DNA of 64,000 bases from Nocardioides zeae (GTDB lineage Bacteria > Actinomycetota > Actinomycetes > Propionibacteriales > Nocardioidaceae), in assembly GCF_010686755.1 (NCBI RefSeq), contig NZ_JAAGXA010000002.1, positions 124,001-188,000 on the forward strand, written 5' to 3'. The translations under genes and the position numbers were made by a program. Positions 16,442 through 23,520 of this stretch are shown here, piece after piece (position 1 is the stretch's first letter; the number at the start of each line of letters is the position of its first letter). Below the pieces are notes generated by a model. That model was not told the DNA's origin and did no database searches. It saw only the letters and a program-made list of their open reading frames with translations.

Positions 16442-17392
16442 ATGACCATCCGTCAGCCGTCCACGCGCCGCGACGACCCCGACACCTCGTTCCTCGCCCC
16501 CTACCAGGCGACGTACCGCAGCAACGCTGTCTGGGGACCCGAACCTGCACCCCGTCGGTTCACGTCGAGGCCCGCCACCACAGGACGCAGCCTCAGCCCC
16601 TGGCTCGCAATCCCGGTCGCGGCCGCCGCCGTCGTGGGCATCGCCGTGGCAGCGCCCCTGGCGTTCGATCGCACCGGAGATTCCCCCAGCGGAGCGGCCA
16701 CCGCCGGCGCCTCGGTCGATGCATCCACTGAGCAGGCCCTGCTGTCCGAGGCTTACGCCGCACTCGACCCCTTCAACAGGGTGCCGGCCGACTTCGATGT
16801 GCTCATCACCTCCGACGGTGAGGCCCTGAACTTCTCGTTCCGCTACTGGATGCCCACCGACGAAGCCGACTACGCGCCAGTCCACGAGGCAGCCCTCGCG
16901 TTCGCCGCAGAGCATGGCCTCCAGGGGGCCATCTCCGAGATGATCCCCGCCGACGGCTGGGGATCGGACGCCGCGTCCGCCCTCCGACAGACGCGATCCA
17001 CGATTGACACCCTCTACGCCTCGAGTCCCGAAGCGGGTTACTCCGCCTCGTCCCAGTTCGACCTCGTCGACGACGGCCCGTGGATCCTGGTCTGGCGCAC
17101 CACGCCGATCGCGGACATCGACGAAGCCGCCGAGAGCGCGGCCGCAGCAGCAGGCATCAAACTCCAGATCCTCGACGCGCAGTGGACCCAGACCCAGCTC
17201 GAGGGATACCTCGAGGAGAACGTCGGAGAAGACCTAGGGGGATTCACGATCACCGGGAACAAGATGACCCCCTCCGGGGTGATCCTTTGGGTCGACGGGG
17301 ACCTCGCAACAGCGCAGAGCACTTTCGCCGAGACCCCCATCGTCCTCGCCATCCGGCCTGCGTCTGAACAAGGCTCGAACGTGCCGCTCTAG
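16442..17392 (+). CDS. Single-pass membrane protein, probable anti-sigma factor with duplicated outer domain
   Basis: A 316-residue protein: about 50 hydrophilic cytoplasmic residues, one membrane helix (about 51-76), then a long outer part. The gene starts 10 bases after the sigma-factor stop with an AAGGA site, so the pair is co-transcribed, the usual arrangement for a sigma/anti-sigma couple. The cytoplasmic segment lacks an obvious zinc-binding anti-sigma motif. The outer part seems to contain two related modules (about 125-205 and 210-305); the second resembles the pro-region of the secreted protease encoded next door (Lys240, Ile243, Asp245, Ala246, Leu253, Glu254 match Lys138 to Glu152 of the protease). 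Function inferred from position. Confidence 0.65.
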   Translation: MTIRQPSTRRDDPDTSFLAPYQATYRSNAVWGPEPAPRRFTSRPATTGRSLSPWLAIPVAAAAVVGIAVAAPLAFDRTGDSPSGAATAGASVDASTEQALLSEAYAALDPFNRVPADFDVLITSDGEALNFSFRYWMPTDEADYAPVHEAALAFAAEHGLQGAISEMIPADGWGSDAASALRQTRSTIDTLYASSPEAGYSASSQFDLVDDGPWILVWRTTPIADIDEAAESAAAAAGIKLQILDAQWTQTQLEGYLEENVGEDLGGFTITGNKMTPSGVILWVDGDLATAQSTFAETPIVLAIRPASEQGSNVPL

Positions 17393-17431
17393 TATCCGGT
17401 CGCCGAGTCACGTGCTGAGCGCTTTCAATCA

Positions 17432-17451
17432 AACCCCGCGGCTGCGGGGTT
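17432..17451 (+). terminator. Hairpin after the anti-sigma candidate gene
   Basis: AACCCCGC and GCGGGGTT pair around GGCT, 40 bases after the stop. No T-tract follows on the plus strand. Confidence 0.5.
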
Positions 17452-17583
17452 GTGGCCGGCGGCCAGTCCACTGCGGTTTGGTACAAGAACAGCGCCCACC
17501 AGCGCGTTGCGATCGGGACGCGGGGCGGCGGTAGCACCACCTTCACTCGCGATCTGCGGCTCCTCAGCGTCGTTCGCGACTGA
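17452..17583 (+). CDS. Possible small ORF or gene remnant
   Basis: A GTG-started frame of 43 codons with sequence such as STAVWYKNSAHQRVAIGTR and TTFTRDLRLLSVVRD. The composition is protein-like and the frame is open back to 17419, but there is no ribosome-binding site and I know no family. It may be the tail of a decayed gene in the low-GC stretch. Confidence 0.25.
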   Translation: MAGGQSTAVWYKNSAHQRVAIGTRGGGSTTFTRDLRLLSVVRD

Positions 17584-17586
17584 CCA

Positions 17587-17614
17587 CTGGGGGCGCCCAG
17601 CGCCGCGCCCCCAG
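17587..17614. terminator. 10-bp perfect inverted repeat
   Basis: CTGGGGGCGC and GCGCCCCCAG pair perfectly around an 8-base loop. Role unknown; placed just after the possible small ORF. Confidence 0.4.
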
Positions 17615-17623
17615 CTCAGCGGG

Positions 17624-17655
17624 ACAGGGGAGGAGTCGTGAGATTCCTCCCCTGT
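17624..17655. terminator. 11-bp perfect inverted repeat
   Basis: ACAGGGGAGGA and TCCTCCCCTGT pair perfectly around a 10-base loop, 10 bases after the previous hairpin. The pair of hairpins isolates the WXG-like gene from the sigma operon. The arm also looks like a ribosome-binding sequence but no gene starts behind it. Confidence 0.45.
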
Positions 17656-17802
17656 TCGCGCTTCCGCCAGCGTCTCTCGTTCCCGGCACTAGCCCGGCGC
17701 TGCTCGTCGACCCGACTAGCTTAGTGGCCTGAGTGCCACGGTTCGCTCGGTCACCGACCGAGCGGAGTTTCACCGTCCCTCCCGCGGGGCACGACCGGCG
17801 CC

Positions 17803-18894
17803 ATGAGCTTCGACGTGGACACGACTGCCCTGCGCAGCGTGGCCGACGACCTGCACGCCATGGCGGCGGCGATCCCGTCCGCCCTCACCTACGCCGAGAC
17901 CCACGTGCGGGCGCCCACGGGAGGCGTCACCTTCGACAACATCGTCGCGGAGCTGGACCGGGCGCGGGAGGACCTGCGCGCGGCGTACGCCCCCGACGGC
18001 CCCGTACAGTCCTACCTCCAGGGCGCGGGCGACGCGCTCGCCGCGAACGCCGACGACTACGACGCGACCGACGTCGCCCAGCGGGCGACCTACGACGCGC
18101 TGCTGGGCCAGATCGCCACCCCGGTCGACCCGGCGGAGGCCTTCGACCCCGACGGCGAGACCGCGGGCATCACGACCGCGGAGCTGACCGCCGAGCTGGC
18201 CGAGCCGGGCGACTTCTTCGAGGGCCTCGACGTCTGGCACGACATCCTCGACAACACCAGCTACGTCGTCAGCCTCACCTGGGCCATCGACGCGCTCCTC
18301 CAGATCCCGCTGTTCGCGCACATGCCCGACCCCACCCAGAGCCTCCGCGACACCTTCGACGGCGACTGGACGACGATCGGCACCGCGGCGCTGTCGCTGG
18401 CGGAGCTCAAGGACTTCTTCGAGCGCGCCGAGGCCGAGGTCGCCGCCTCCGTGCTCGCCGTCCAGCCGAGCTGGTCGGGCAACGCCGCCGACGCGGCGTT
18501 CGCCTCCTTCGCCGGGTTCTGCGAGGTGCTCGCCTCCCACCAGAGCGACCTGGGGCGCACGAGCCAGGGCTTCAACGGCTTCGCGATGGGCATGCGGATG
18601 CTCACCGACGCCCTCTGCAGCCTCATCGACTGGCTGTTCGGGGTGTTCATCGAGTGGATCGGCTTCGACCCGGCGGACATCCTCCAGGCCATCCGGCGCG
18701 GCTCGAGCCAGATCCTCAAGTGGGTCACCGCCGTGGCGAAGGCGATCGACCTCATCTTCCTCATCATCGACCTGCTGTTCGCCCTCGTGGCGGTCTTCCC
18801 GCTCACCCTGGGCCAGATCAACACCTACCCCGGGCTGGCCGTCCCCCACGGTGAGGCGACGACGTTCACCCCCTCCGACGTGGACGGCCCGTGA
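17803..18894 (+). CDS. WXG100/ESX-like secreted or membrane-associated protein
   Basis: A 363-residue, mostly helical, acidic protein. It opens with a helical-hairpin-like region (FDVDTTALRSVADDLHAMAA) as in proteins exported by type VII secretion, and has PSWSGNAADAAFASF (about residues 225-239), a WXG turn. Near the C-terminus (about 270-335) are hydrophobic segments (LFGVFIEWIGF, IDLIFLIIDLLFALVAVF) that could insert into a membrane. This mirrors the N-terminal part of actinobacterial polymorphic-toxin or ESX-substrate proteins, but no toxin domain follows. A co-translated small protein (18891) may be its partner. Export is inferred. Confidence 0.65.
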   Translation: MSFDVDTTALRSVADDLHAMAAAIPSALTYAETHVRAPTGGVTFDNIVAELDRAREDLRAAYAPDGPVQSYLQGAGDALAANADDYDATDVAQRATYDALLGQIATPVDPAEAFDPDGETAGITTAELTAELAEPGDFFEGLDVWHDILDNTSYVVSLTWAIDALLQIPLFAHMPDPTQSLRDTFDGDWTTIGTAALSLAELKDFFERAEAEVAASVLAVQPSWSGNAADAAFASFAGFCEVLASHQSDLGRTSQGFNGFAMGMRMLTDALCSLIDWLFGVFIEWIGFDPADILQAIRRGSSQILKWVTAVAKAIDLIFLIIDLLFALVAVFPLTLGQINTYPGLAVPHGEATTFTPSDVDGP

Positions 18895-19325
18895 CGCGCC
18901 CCGACGACGGGTGGCGCAGCCCGCGGGCCGACCGGCTCCCCGCCCGGGCCACGTCGGTGCCGGCCCCACCCCGCACCACGGTCGGGGCGGTGAACGACCA
19001 CATCGAGTCCCACCTCCCCCGGGCCCTCTCCGCCTTCCGGGCCGAGGCCGACCGGCTGCCGCCGTTCGCCTCGGGTCTCCCCGGGGCGCCCCGGCGCCAG
19101 CTCGACCCCGTCGCGGAGGTGCTGCGGCGCACCGACGACAGGGAGCTGCACGCGCTCGCCGCCGCCGTACGCCGCGGGGAGGCCGACGAGCGCGAGCTGC
19201 GCCGCCACCCCGTCTTCGTGCGCACGATGCGTCAGGTGACGGCCGAGCGGCTGGCGGCCTACGAGGGCCTCGAGGTGCCGACGCCGCCCTACCAGGCTCC
19301 GCCCCCGCACCGTCGCCCTCGCTAG
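18891..19325 (+). CDS. Hypothetical protein coupled to the WXG-like gene
   Basis: A 144-residue protein without recognised domains. It is Arg/Pro-rich at both ends with a helical middle (HIESHLPRALSAFRAEADRL, then VRRGEADERELRRHP). The GTG start overlaps the WXG-like stop by four bases (GTGA), so the two are translationally coupled. It could be a chaperone or immunity-type partner, as is common for such pairs, but there is no direct evidence. Confidence 0.6.
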   Translation: MTRPDDGWRSPRADRLPARATSVPAPPRTTVGAVNDHIESHLPRALSAFRAEADRLPPFASGLPGAPRRQLDPVAEVLRRTDDRELHALAAAVRRGEADERELRRHPVFVRTMRQVTAERLAAYEGLEVPTPPYQAPPPHRRPR

Positions 19326-19335
19326 CCTCGGGACC

Positions 19336-20070
19336 ATGACCGCGCCTGCCCTCACCCGACTCGTCACGCTCGTCGTCACCCCCGACGCCGGCCCGGCGGA
19401 CCTCCCCGGGGACCTGCCCGACGTCGTCGGCGCCGTCGCCGTCGACGACCTGCTGCTGCCGACGGTCCGGGACCACGCGCCCGGGCTGCCCGTCACGGTG
19501 GTCGGCACCGGGGGCGCCGCCCAGGTCGCCGGTCCGCTCGGCCTGGCGGCCCGCGCCGGCCTCGTCCTCGCGGGGGTGCGCACGACGCTGCGCGACGCCG
19601 CCGACCCGGCGGGCAACGTGCGGCGCGTGCTCGCCGCGCTCGACCCCCTGCGCGACGACGGCACGCTCCCCGACGACGTGCCCGTGACCGTGGTGCTCCC
19701 CACCGGCGTGGGCGGGTACGGCGCGGAGGCCGCCCTCGACGAGATCGGGAACGCCGACCTGGTCGTGGGCCTCGACGCCACCCGGCCGGAGGTCTGGACG
19801 GCCCTGGTCGACGCCGCGCTCGACCGTGAGGTCGCCACGGAGACCGTGCGCGGCGACCGGGACCCCGTCGCCGTGCTCGCTGCCGTGCGGGCCTGCCTCG
19901 ACGGCGAGCCCGACCTGGCTGCCCGGCTCCTCACCGGGGACGCCGCCGACGCCTGGGCCGCGTTCGACGCCGCCACCCTCGAGCGCACGCGGCGCTGGTG
20001 CCGTCGCGTCGACGTACCGGCGCAGCGCCTCGACGAGCGGGCCGCGGCCTGCGCTGCGCTCGCCGACTGA
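19336..20070 (+). CDS. Hypothetical alpha/beta protein
   Basis: A 244-residue soluble protein with alternating hydrophobic strands (VTLVVTP, VGAVAVDDLLLP, PVTVVLPTGVGGYG, ADLVVGLDA) and helices, which suggests an alpha/beta fold. The glycine-rich PTGVGGYGAEAALDEIG could bind a nucleotide or sugar but is not a canonical P-loop. ATG at 19336, ten bases after the previous gene; its end is six bases from the convergent PucR gene. I do not recognise the family. Confidence 0.6.
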   Translation: MTAPALTRLVTLVVTPDAGPADLPGDLPDVVGAVAVDDLLLPTVRDHAPGLPVTVVGTGGAAQVAGPLGLAARAGLVLAGVRTTLRDAADPAGNVRRVLAALDPLRDDGTLPDDVPVTVVLPTGVGGYGAEAALDEIGNADLVVGLDATRPEVWTALVDAALDREVATETVRGDRDPVAVLAAVRACLDGEPDLAARLLTGDAADAWAAFDAATLERTRRWCRRVDVPAQRLDERAAACAALAD

Positions 20071-20076
20071 GGACCG

Positions 20077-21603
20077 TCAGAACGCCGCCTGCGGGTCGAG
20101 GCCCGTCCGCAGGCGCCACGCGGTCAGCGCCAGGGCGAGCCCGGCACGGTGCCCCGGGTCGTCGAGCCGCACCCCGAGCAGGCGCTCGATCCGCTCGAGC
20201 CGGCCGTAGAGCGACTGCCGCCGGATGCCGAGCGCCTGCGCGGTCGTGGCCTTGCTGAGCCCGTGGCCGAGGTAGGCGTCGAGGGTGCGGAGGAGCGCGG
20301 ACCCGTGGGCGCGGTCGGCGTCGACGAGCGGGCCGATCTGCTCGACGACGAAGTCGGAGAGGGCCTGCGCCTCGGTCGCGCCGGTGAGGAGCCGCTGCAC
20401 GCCGAGGTCGCGGGCGAGCACGACCCCGCCGGGACCGCCGTGCCGACGGGCCAGGCGCACCAGGTCCCGCGCGTCCTCGAGGCGGACGGCGAGGCTGCTG
20501 GGGTCGGGGTCGGGCGTCGTGAGCGCGACGAGCACGTCCGCCCCGGGATCGAGGTGGTCGGCCAGCCGCTCCACCAGGTCGGCGAGCCGGCGCCGGAGGA
20601 CGCTGGTGTCGCCGCCCGGGGCGAGCCGCACGACGCCGACGACGTGGGTGCCGAGCACGCCCGGCACCACCGCGACCGCCCCGGCGCAGGACCGGAGGGC
20701 GGCGAGCAGGTCGGTGGGCGCCACCGCGGGTCCCGCGTCGAGCGCGAGCGCCGCGAGCGGGTCGCCGGGCGCGACGCGCAGCCCGGCGTGGCCGAGCCGG
20801 CCCAGCACCTCGGCCGTGGAGACCAGCGCACCGGCGTGGAGGTCGCTGACGAGGGCCTGCTCGACCGACGCGTGGCCCCCGACGTCGGCGTGCCGGCCCA
20901 GCTCGAGGGCGACGGCGACCGCTGCCTCCTCCGCCGTCCGGCGGCGGTGCTCGTCCTCCTCCGCCCGCAGCACGAGCACGGCCCGCACGCTCCGGGGCCC
21001 GGCCACCGGCACCGTCGTCGTCGCGTCGGGGGCGGAGACCGTGCGGATGCGGCTGCGCTCCACCAGCCGCCCCGCGAGGTCGTGGAGCTCGACCTGGCAG
21101 CCGGCGGCCCGGGCCACCTCGTCGAGGAGCGCCGGCAGGCCCGCTGCCCGCACGACGAGGTCCACGAACCGCCGCGCCACCGACTCCCCGCCACCCGGCG
21201 TCGTGCGGCGCCGCACGACGAGCTCGTGGAAGTCCTCCACGTGCCGCTCGAAGGGCACGACGCTGCCGGCGCCGAGCACGAGCAGCACGAGCCCGCGCTC
21301 CGCGGCCCGGCGCTCGAGCGGCGCCGGCACGTCGAGGAGGGAGCGGCCGAGCTCGAGGCCGAGGGCGACGCACCCGGCGGCGACGAGCTCGTCGACGTAC
21401 GCCGCGAGCTGCGCGTCGCTGCGGCCGTGGAGTCCCAGCCCGGTGGTGAGCAGCAGCTCGCCGCCCTCGAGGAGGCCACCCATCTCGTACACCTCCGAGG
21501 AGTGCACCCAGCGCACCTGCGCCGCCGCGACGTCGCCGCACCGCACCTCGGGAGCGGCGGCCAGGAACGACGGCAGCCGCAGCACCTCCTGCAACGGGAC
21601 CAC
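20077..21603 (-). CDS. PucR-family transcriptional regulator
   Basis: A 508-residue regulator with the N-terminal PucR/purine-catabolism domain (LQEVLRLPSF start, then VHSSEVYEMGGLLEGGELLL), a central GGDEF-like CdaR region and a C-terminal PucR helix-turn-helix (LGHGLSKATTAQALGIRRQS). Members activate or repress purine, pyrimidine or amine catabolism genes. GTG at 21603 gives the canonical start and has GAAGGGGG upstream; the frame runs to 21897 across the divergent promoter. It faces a cytosine deaminase and permease, which it most likely controls. Confidence 0.9.
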   Translation of the reverse strand: MVPLQEVLRLPSFLAAAPEVRCGDVAAAQVRWVHSSEVYEMGGLLEGGELLLTTGLGLHGRSDAQLAAYVDELVAAGCVALGLELGRSLLDVPAPLERRAAERGLVLLVLGAGSVVPFERHVEDFHELVVRRRTTPGGGESVARRFVDLVVRAAGLPALLDEVARAAGCQVELHDLAGRLVERSRIRTVSAPDATTTVPVAGPRSVRAVLVLRAEEDEHRRRTAEEAAVAVALELGRHADVGGHASVEQALVSDLHAGALVSTAEVLGRLGHAGLRVAPGDPLAALALDAGPAVAPTDLLAALRSCAGAVAVVPGVLGTHVVGVVRLAPGGDTSVLRRRLADLVERLADHLDPGADVLVALTTPDPDPSSLAVRLEDARDLVRLARRHGGPGGVVLARDLGVQRLLTGATEAQALSDFVVEQIGPLVDADRAHGSALLRTLDAYLGHGLSKATTAQALGIRRQSLYGRLERIERLLGVRLDDPGHRAGLALALTAWRLRTGLDPQAAF

Positions 21604-21652
21604 CCGTCGTACCCCCTTCCGCTGGATCGACCGGACAGACCGTCCACCATGC

Positions 21653-21697
21653 CACCCTGCAGGGGTGACGCTCCGTCCCTTGGGGTACGGCGCCCCA
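21653..21697. promoter_or_regulatory. Palindromes in the PucR/deaminase divergent promoter
   Basis: The 169-base region between the two divergent starts holds a perfect palindrome CCCTGCAGGG (21655-21664, flanked by A and GT) and TGGGG-N7-CCCCA near 21681-21697. Either could be the PucR operator; this is inferred from position only. Confidence 0.35.
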
Positions 21698-21772
21698 TCC
21701 CACCAGCATGTGTGCTGCATCACAAGCCCCGACCGGGCGGGACGGCCCGGCACGCAGAGGACGAGGTGGACC

Positions 21773-22225
21773 GTGGACGACGACCGGCAGTTCCTGAAGC
21801 ACGCGATCGCGGAAGCCCGCACCGGCTGGGAGGAGGGCGGTGTGCCCATCGGCGCGGCGCTCGTGCACCGCGGCGAGCTGCTCGCCACCGGACGCAACCG
21901 CCGGGTGCAGCTGGGCAGCGCGATCCGCCACGGCGAGACCGACTGCCTCGAGAACGCGGGTCGCCAGCCTGCTCGCGTCTACCGCGAGAGCGTGCTCTAC
22001 ACGACCCTCTCCCCCTGCTACATGTGCGCCGGCACGGCGGTGCTCTACGGCATCCCGCGGATCGTCGTCGGCGAGAACCGGAGCTTCCAGGCCTCCGAGG
22101 ACTGGCTGCGCTCCCACGGCATCACCGTCGACGTCGTCGACGACGACGAGTGCCGCGAGCTGATGGAGCGCATGATGCGCGAGCGCCCCGAGGTGTGGGC
22201 CGAGGACATCGGCGAGGAGGCGTGA
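21773..22225 (+). CDS. Yeast-type cytosine deaminase (zinc nucleobase deaminase)
   Basis: A 150-residue CDA-fold enzyme. The zinc site is seen as HGETD (His and proton-shuttling Glu, near residue 50) and PCYMC (two Cys, near 83-86). The pattern TDCLENAGR, TLYTTLSPC-like VLYTTLSPCYMC, YGIPRIVVGEN and the ending RPEVWAEDIGEE closely follow the yeast Fcy1 cytosine deaminase rather than the unrelated amidohydrolase-type bacterial CodA. It would convert cytosine to uracil and ammonia in the cytoplasm. GTG start with AGAGGACGAGG upstream; coupled by GTGA overlap to a cytosine permease. Confidence 0.9.
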   Translation: MDDDRQFLKHAIAEARTGWEEGGVPIGAALVHRGELLATGRNRRVQLGSAIRHGETDCLENAGRQPARVYRESVLYTTLSPCYMCAGTAVLYGIPRIVVGENRSFQASEDWLRSHGITVDVVDDDECRELMERMMRERPEVWAEDIGEEA

Positions 22226-23520
22226 GCGCCGGGCTCGAGGAGGGCACGGACGCCGCCGCACCGGTCGTCGACCCCGACTACCCCGTCACGCCGGTCCCGC
22301 TCCACGCCCGCAAGTCGTTCTTCTCGCTGGCGGTCGTGCTGCTCGGGTTCACCGTCTTCACGCCGACGATGCTCGCCGGCGCCGCGCTCGGCAACGCGTT
22401 CCGGCTCGACGGCCTCCTCGGCGTCATCCTCCTGGGGTCCGTGATCCTGGGCGCGTACGTCGCCGTGCTCGGCTGGATCGGCGCCCGCACCGGCCTCACC
22501 ACCGTCGTGATGGCGCGCTACGTGCTGGGCACCTCGGGCTCGCGCTTCGCCTCCTTGCTGCTCGGCGGCACGCAGGTGGGCTGGTACGGCGTCATCATCG
22601 GCACCGTCGGCGCGCTCACCGCCCAGGCGTTCGGGTGGGAGTCCTACGCCGCCGAGGCGACCGTCATGGTCCTCGCCAGCGCGCTCATGTGCCTGACGGC
22701 CTGCTACGGCTACCGCGGCATGTACTGGGTCTCGCTGGTCTCCACGCCGCTCATCCTCGTGCTGGCGCTGTGGGTGCTGCAGCGCTCGCTCGACGAGGTC
22801 GGCGGCTGGGGCGGCCTGGCCGACGTCGAGCCGGGCGGCACGATGACGCTCGCCGTCGCCGTGACGACCGTGGTCGGCACCTTCGTGTCCGCGGGCACGC
22901 AGACCCCGAACTGGACCCGCTTCGCGCGTCGCGGCCGGCACGCCGTGCTCGCCTGCTGCATCGGCTTCCTCATCGGCAACGGCCTCATGATCTTCTTCGG
23001 CGCGGTCGGGGCGATGACGTTCGGCGAGGGCGACTTCGTGCTCGTGCTGTACCAGCTCGGGCTCGTCGGTTGGGGGCTCTTCCTGCTCTTCGGCAACCTG
23101 TGGAAGTCGAACGCGGACACGGCCTACGCCTTCGGCGTCGCTGGCGCCGCCATGTTCGACAAGCCGAGCAAGATCCCGTTCGTCGTCGGCGGCTCGGTGA
23201 TCGGCACCGCGCTGGCGCTGCTGGGCGTGCACGAGCACCTGGTCGACTACCTGGTGCTGCTCGGGATCTTCGTGCCGCCGCTCGGCGGGGTCATCATCGG
23301 CGACTACCTCGGCCGCTGGCGGGCGGGCATGCCGGAGGGTGCCGCGCTGCCGCGGGTCGACCTCCCGGTGCTCGGCTGCTACGTCGTGGCCAGCGCGCTG
23401 GCCTGGGGCTCCGACCACCTGGGCATCGGCATCCCGCCGGTGGTCGGCATCCTCGCGGCCGCCGCCCTCGCGTACGCCGTGGGTCGGGCCCGCGTCACGC
23501 GCGGGGCAGCTCGACGCTGA
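22222..23520 (+). CDS. codB: NCS1-family cytosine permease (CodB-like)
   Basis: A 432-residue transporter with about twelve membrane segments. Family features include ARKSFFSLAVVLLGFTVFTP at the first helix, the GWYGVIIG/TQTPNWTRFARRGR regions and the conserved PPLGGVIIGDY near the C-terminus. CodB-type carriers import cytosine with a cation. The GTG start overlaps the deaminase stop by four bases, so uptake and deamination are made together. The last 26 bases overlap the convergent histidine kinase gene. Confidence 0.92.
   Translation: MSAGLEEGTDAAAPVVDPDYPVTPVPLHARKSFFSLAVVLLGFTVFTPTMLAGAALGNAFRLDGLLGVILLGSVILGAYVAVLGWIGARTGLTTVVMARYVLGTSGSRFASLLLGGTQVGWYGVIIGTVGALTAQAFGWESYAAEATVMVLASALMCLTACYGYRGMYWVSLVSTPLILVLALWVLQRSLDEVGGWGGLADVEPGGTMTLAVAVTTVVGTFVSAGTQTPNWTRFARRGRHAVLACCIGFLIGNGLMIFFGAVGAMTFGEGDFVLVLYQLGLVGWGLFLLFGNLWKSNADTAYAFGVAGAAMFDKPSKIPFVVGGSVIGTALALLGVHEHLVDYLVLLGIFVPPLGGVIIGDYLGRWRAGMPEGAALPRVDLPVLGCYVVASALAWGSDHLGIGIPPVVGILAAAALAYAVGRARVTRGAARR

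Larger units (their letters stand above)
17393..17802. other. Gap with three hairpins and a possible gene remnant
   Basis: About 410 bases without a confident gene. Three inverted repeats lie at 17432, 17587 and 17624. Between the first two, a 44-codon frame (17452-17583) has protein-like composition but no recognised relative. A short AT-richer segment around 17700-17735 could carry the promoter of the WXG-like gene. Confidence 0.5.
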
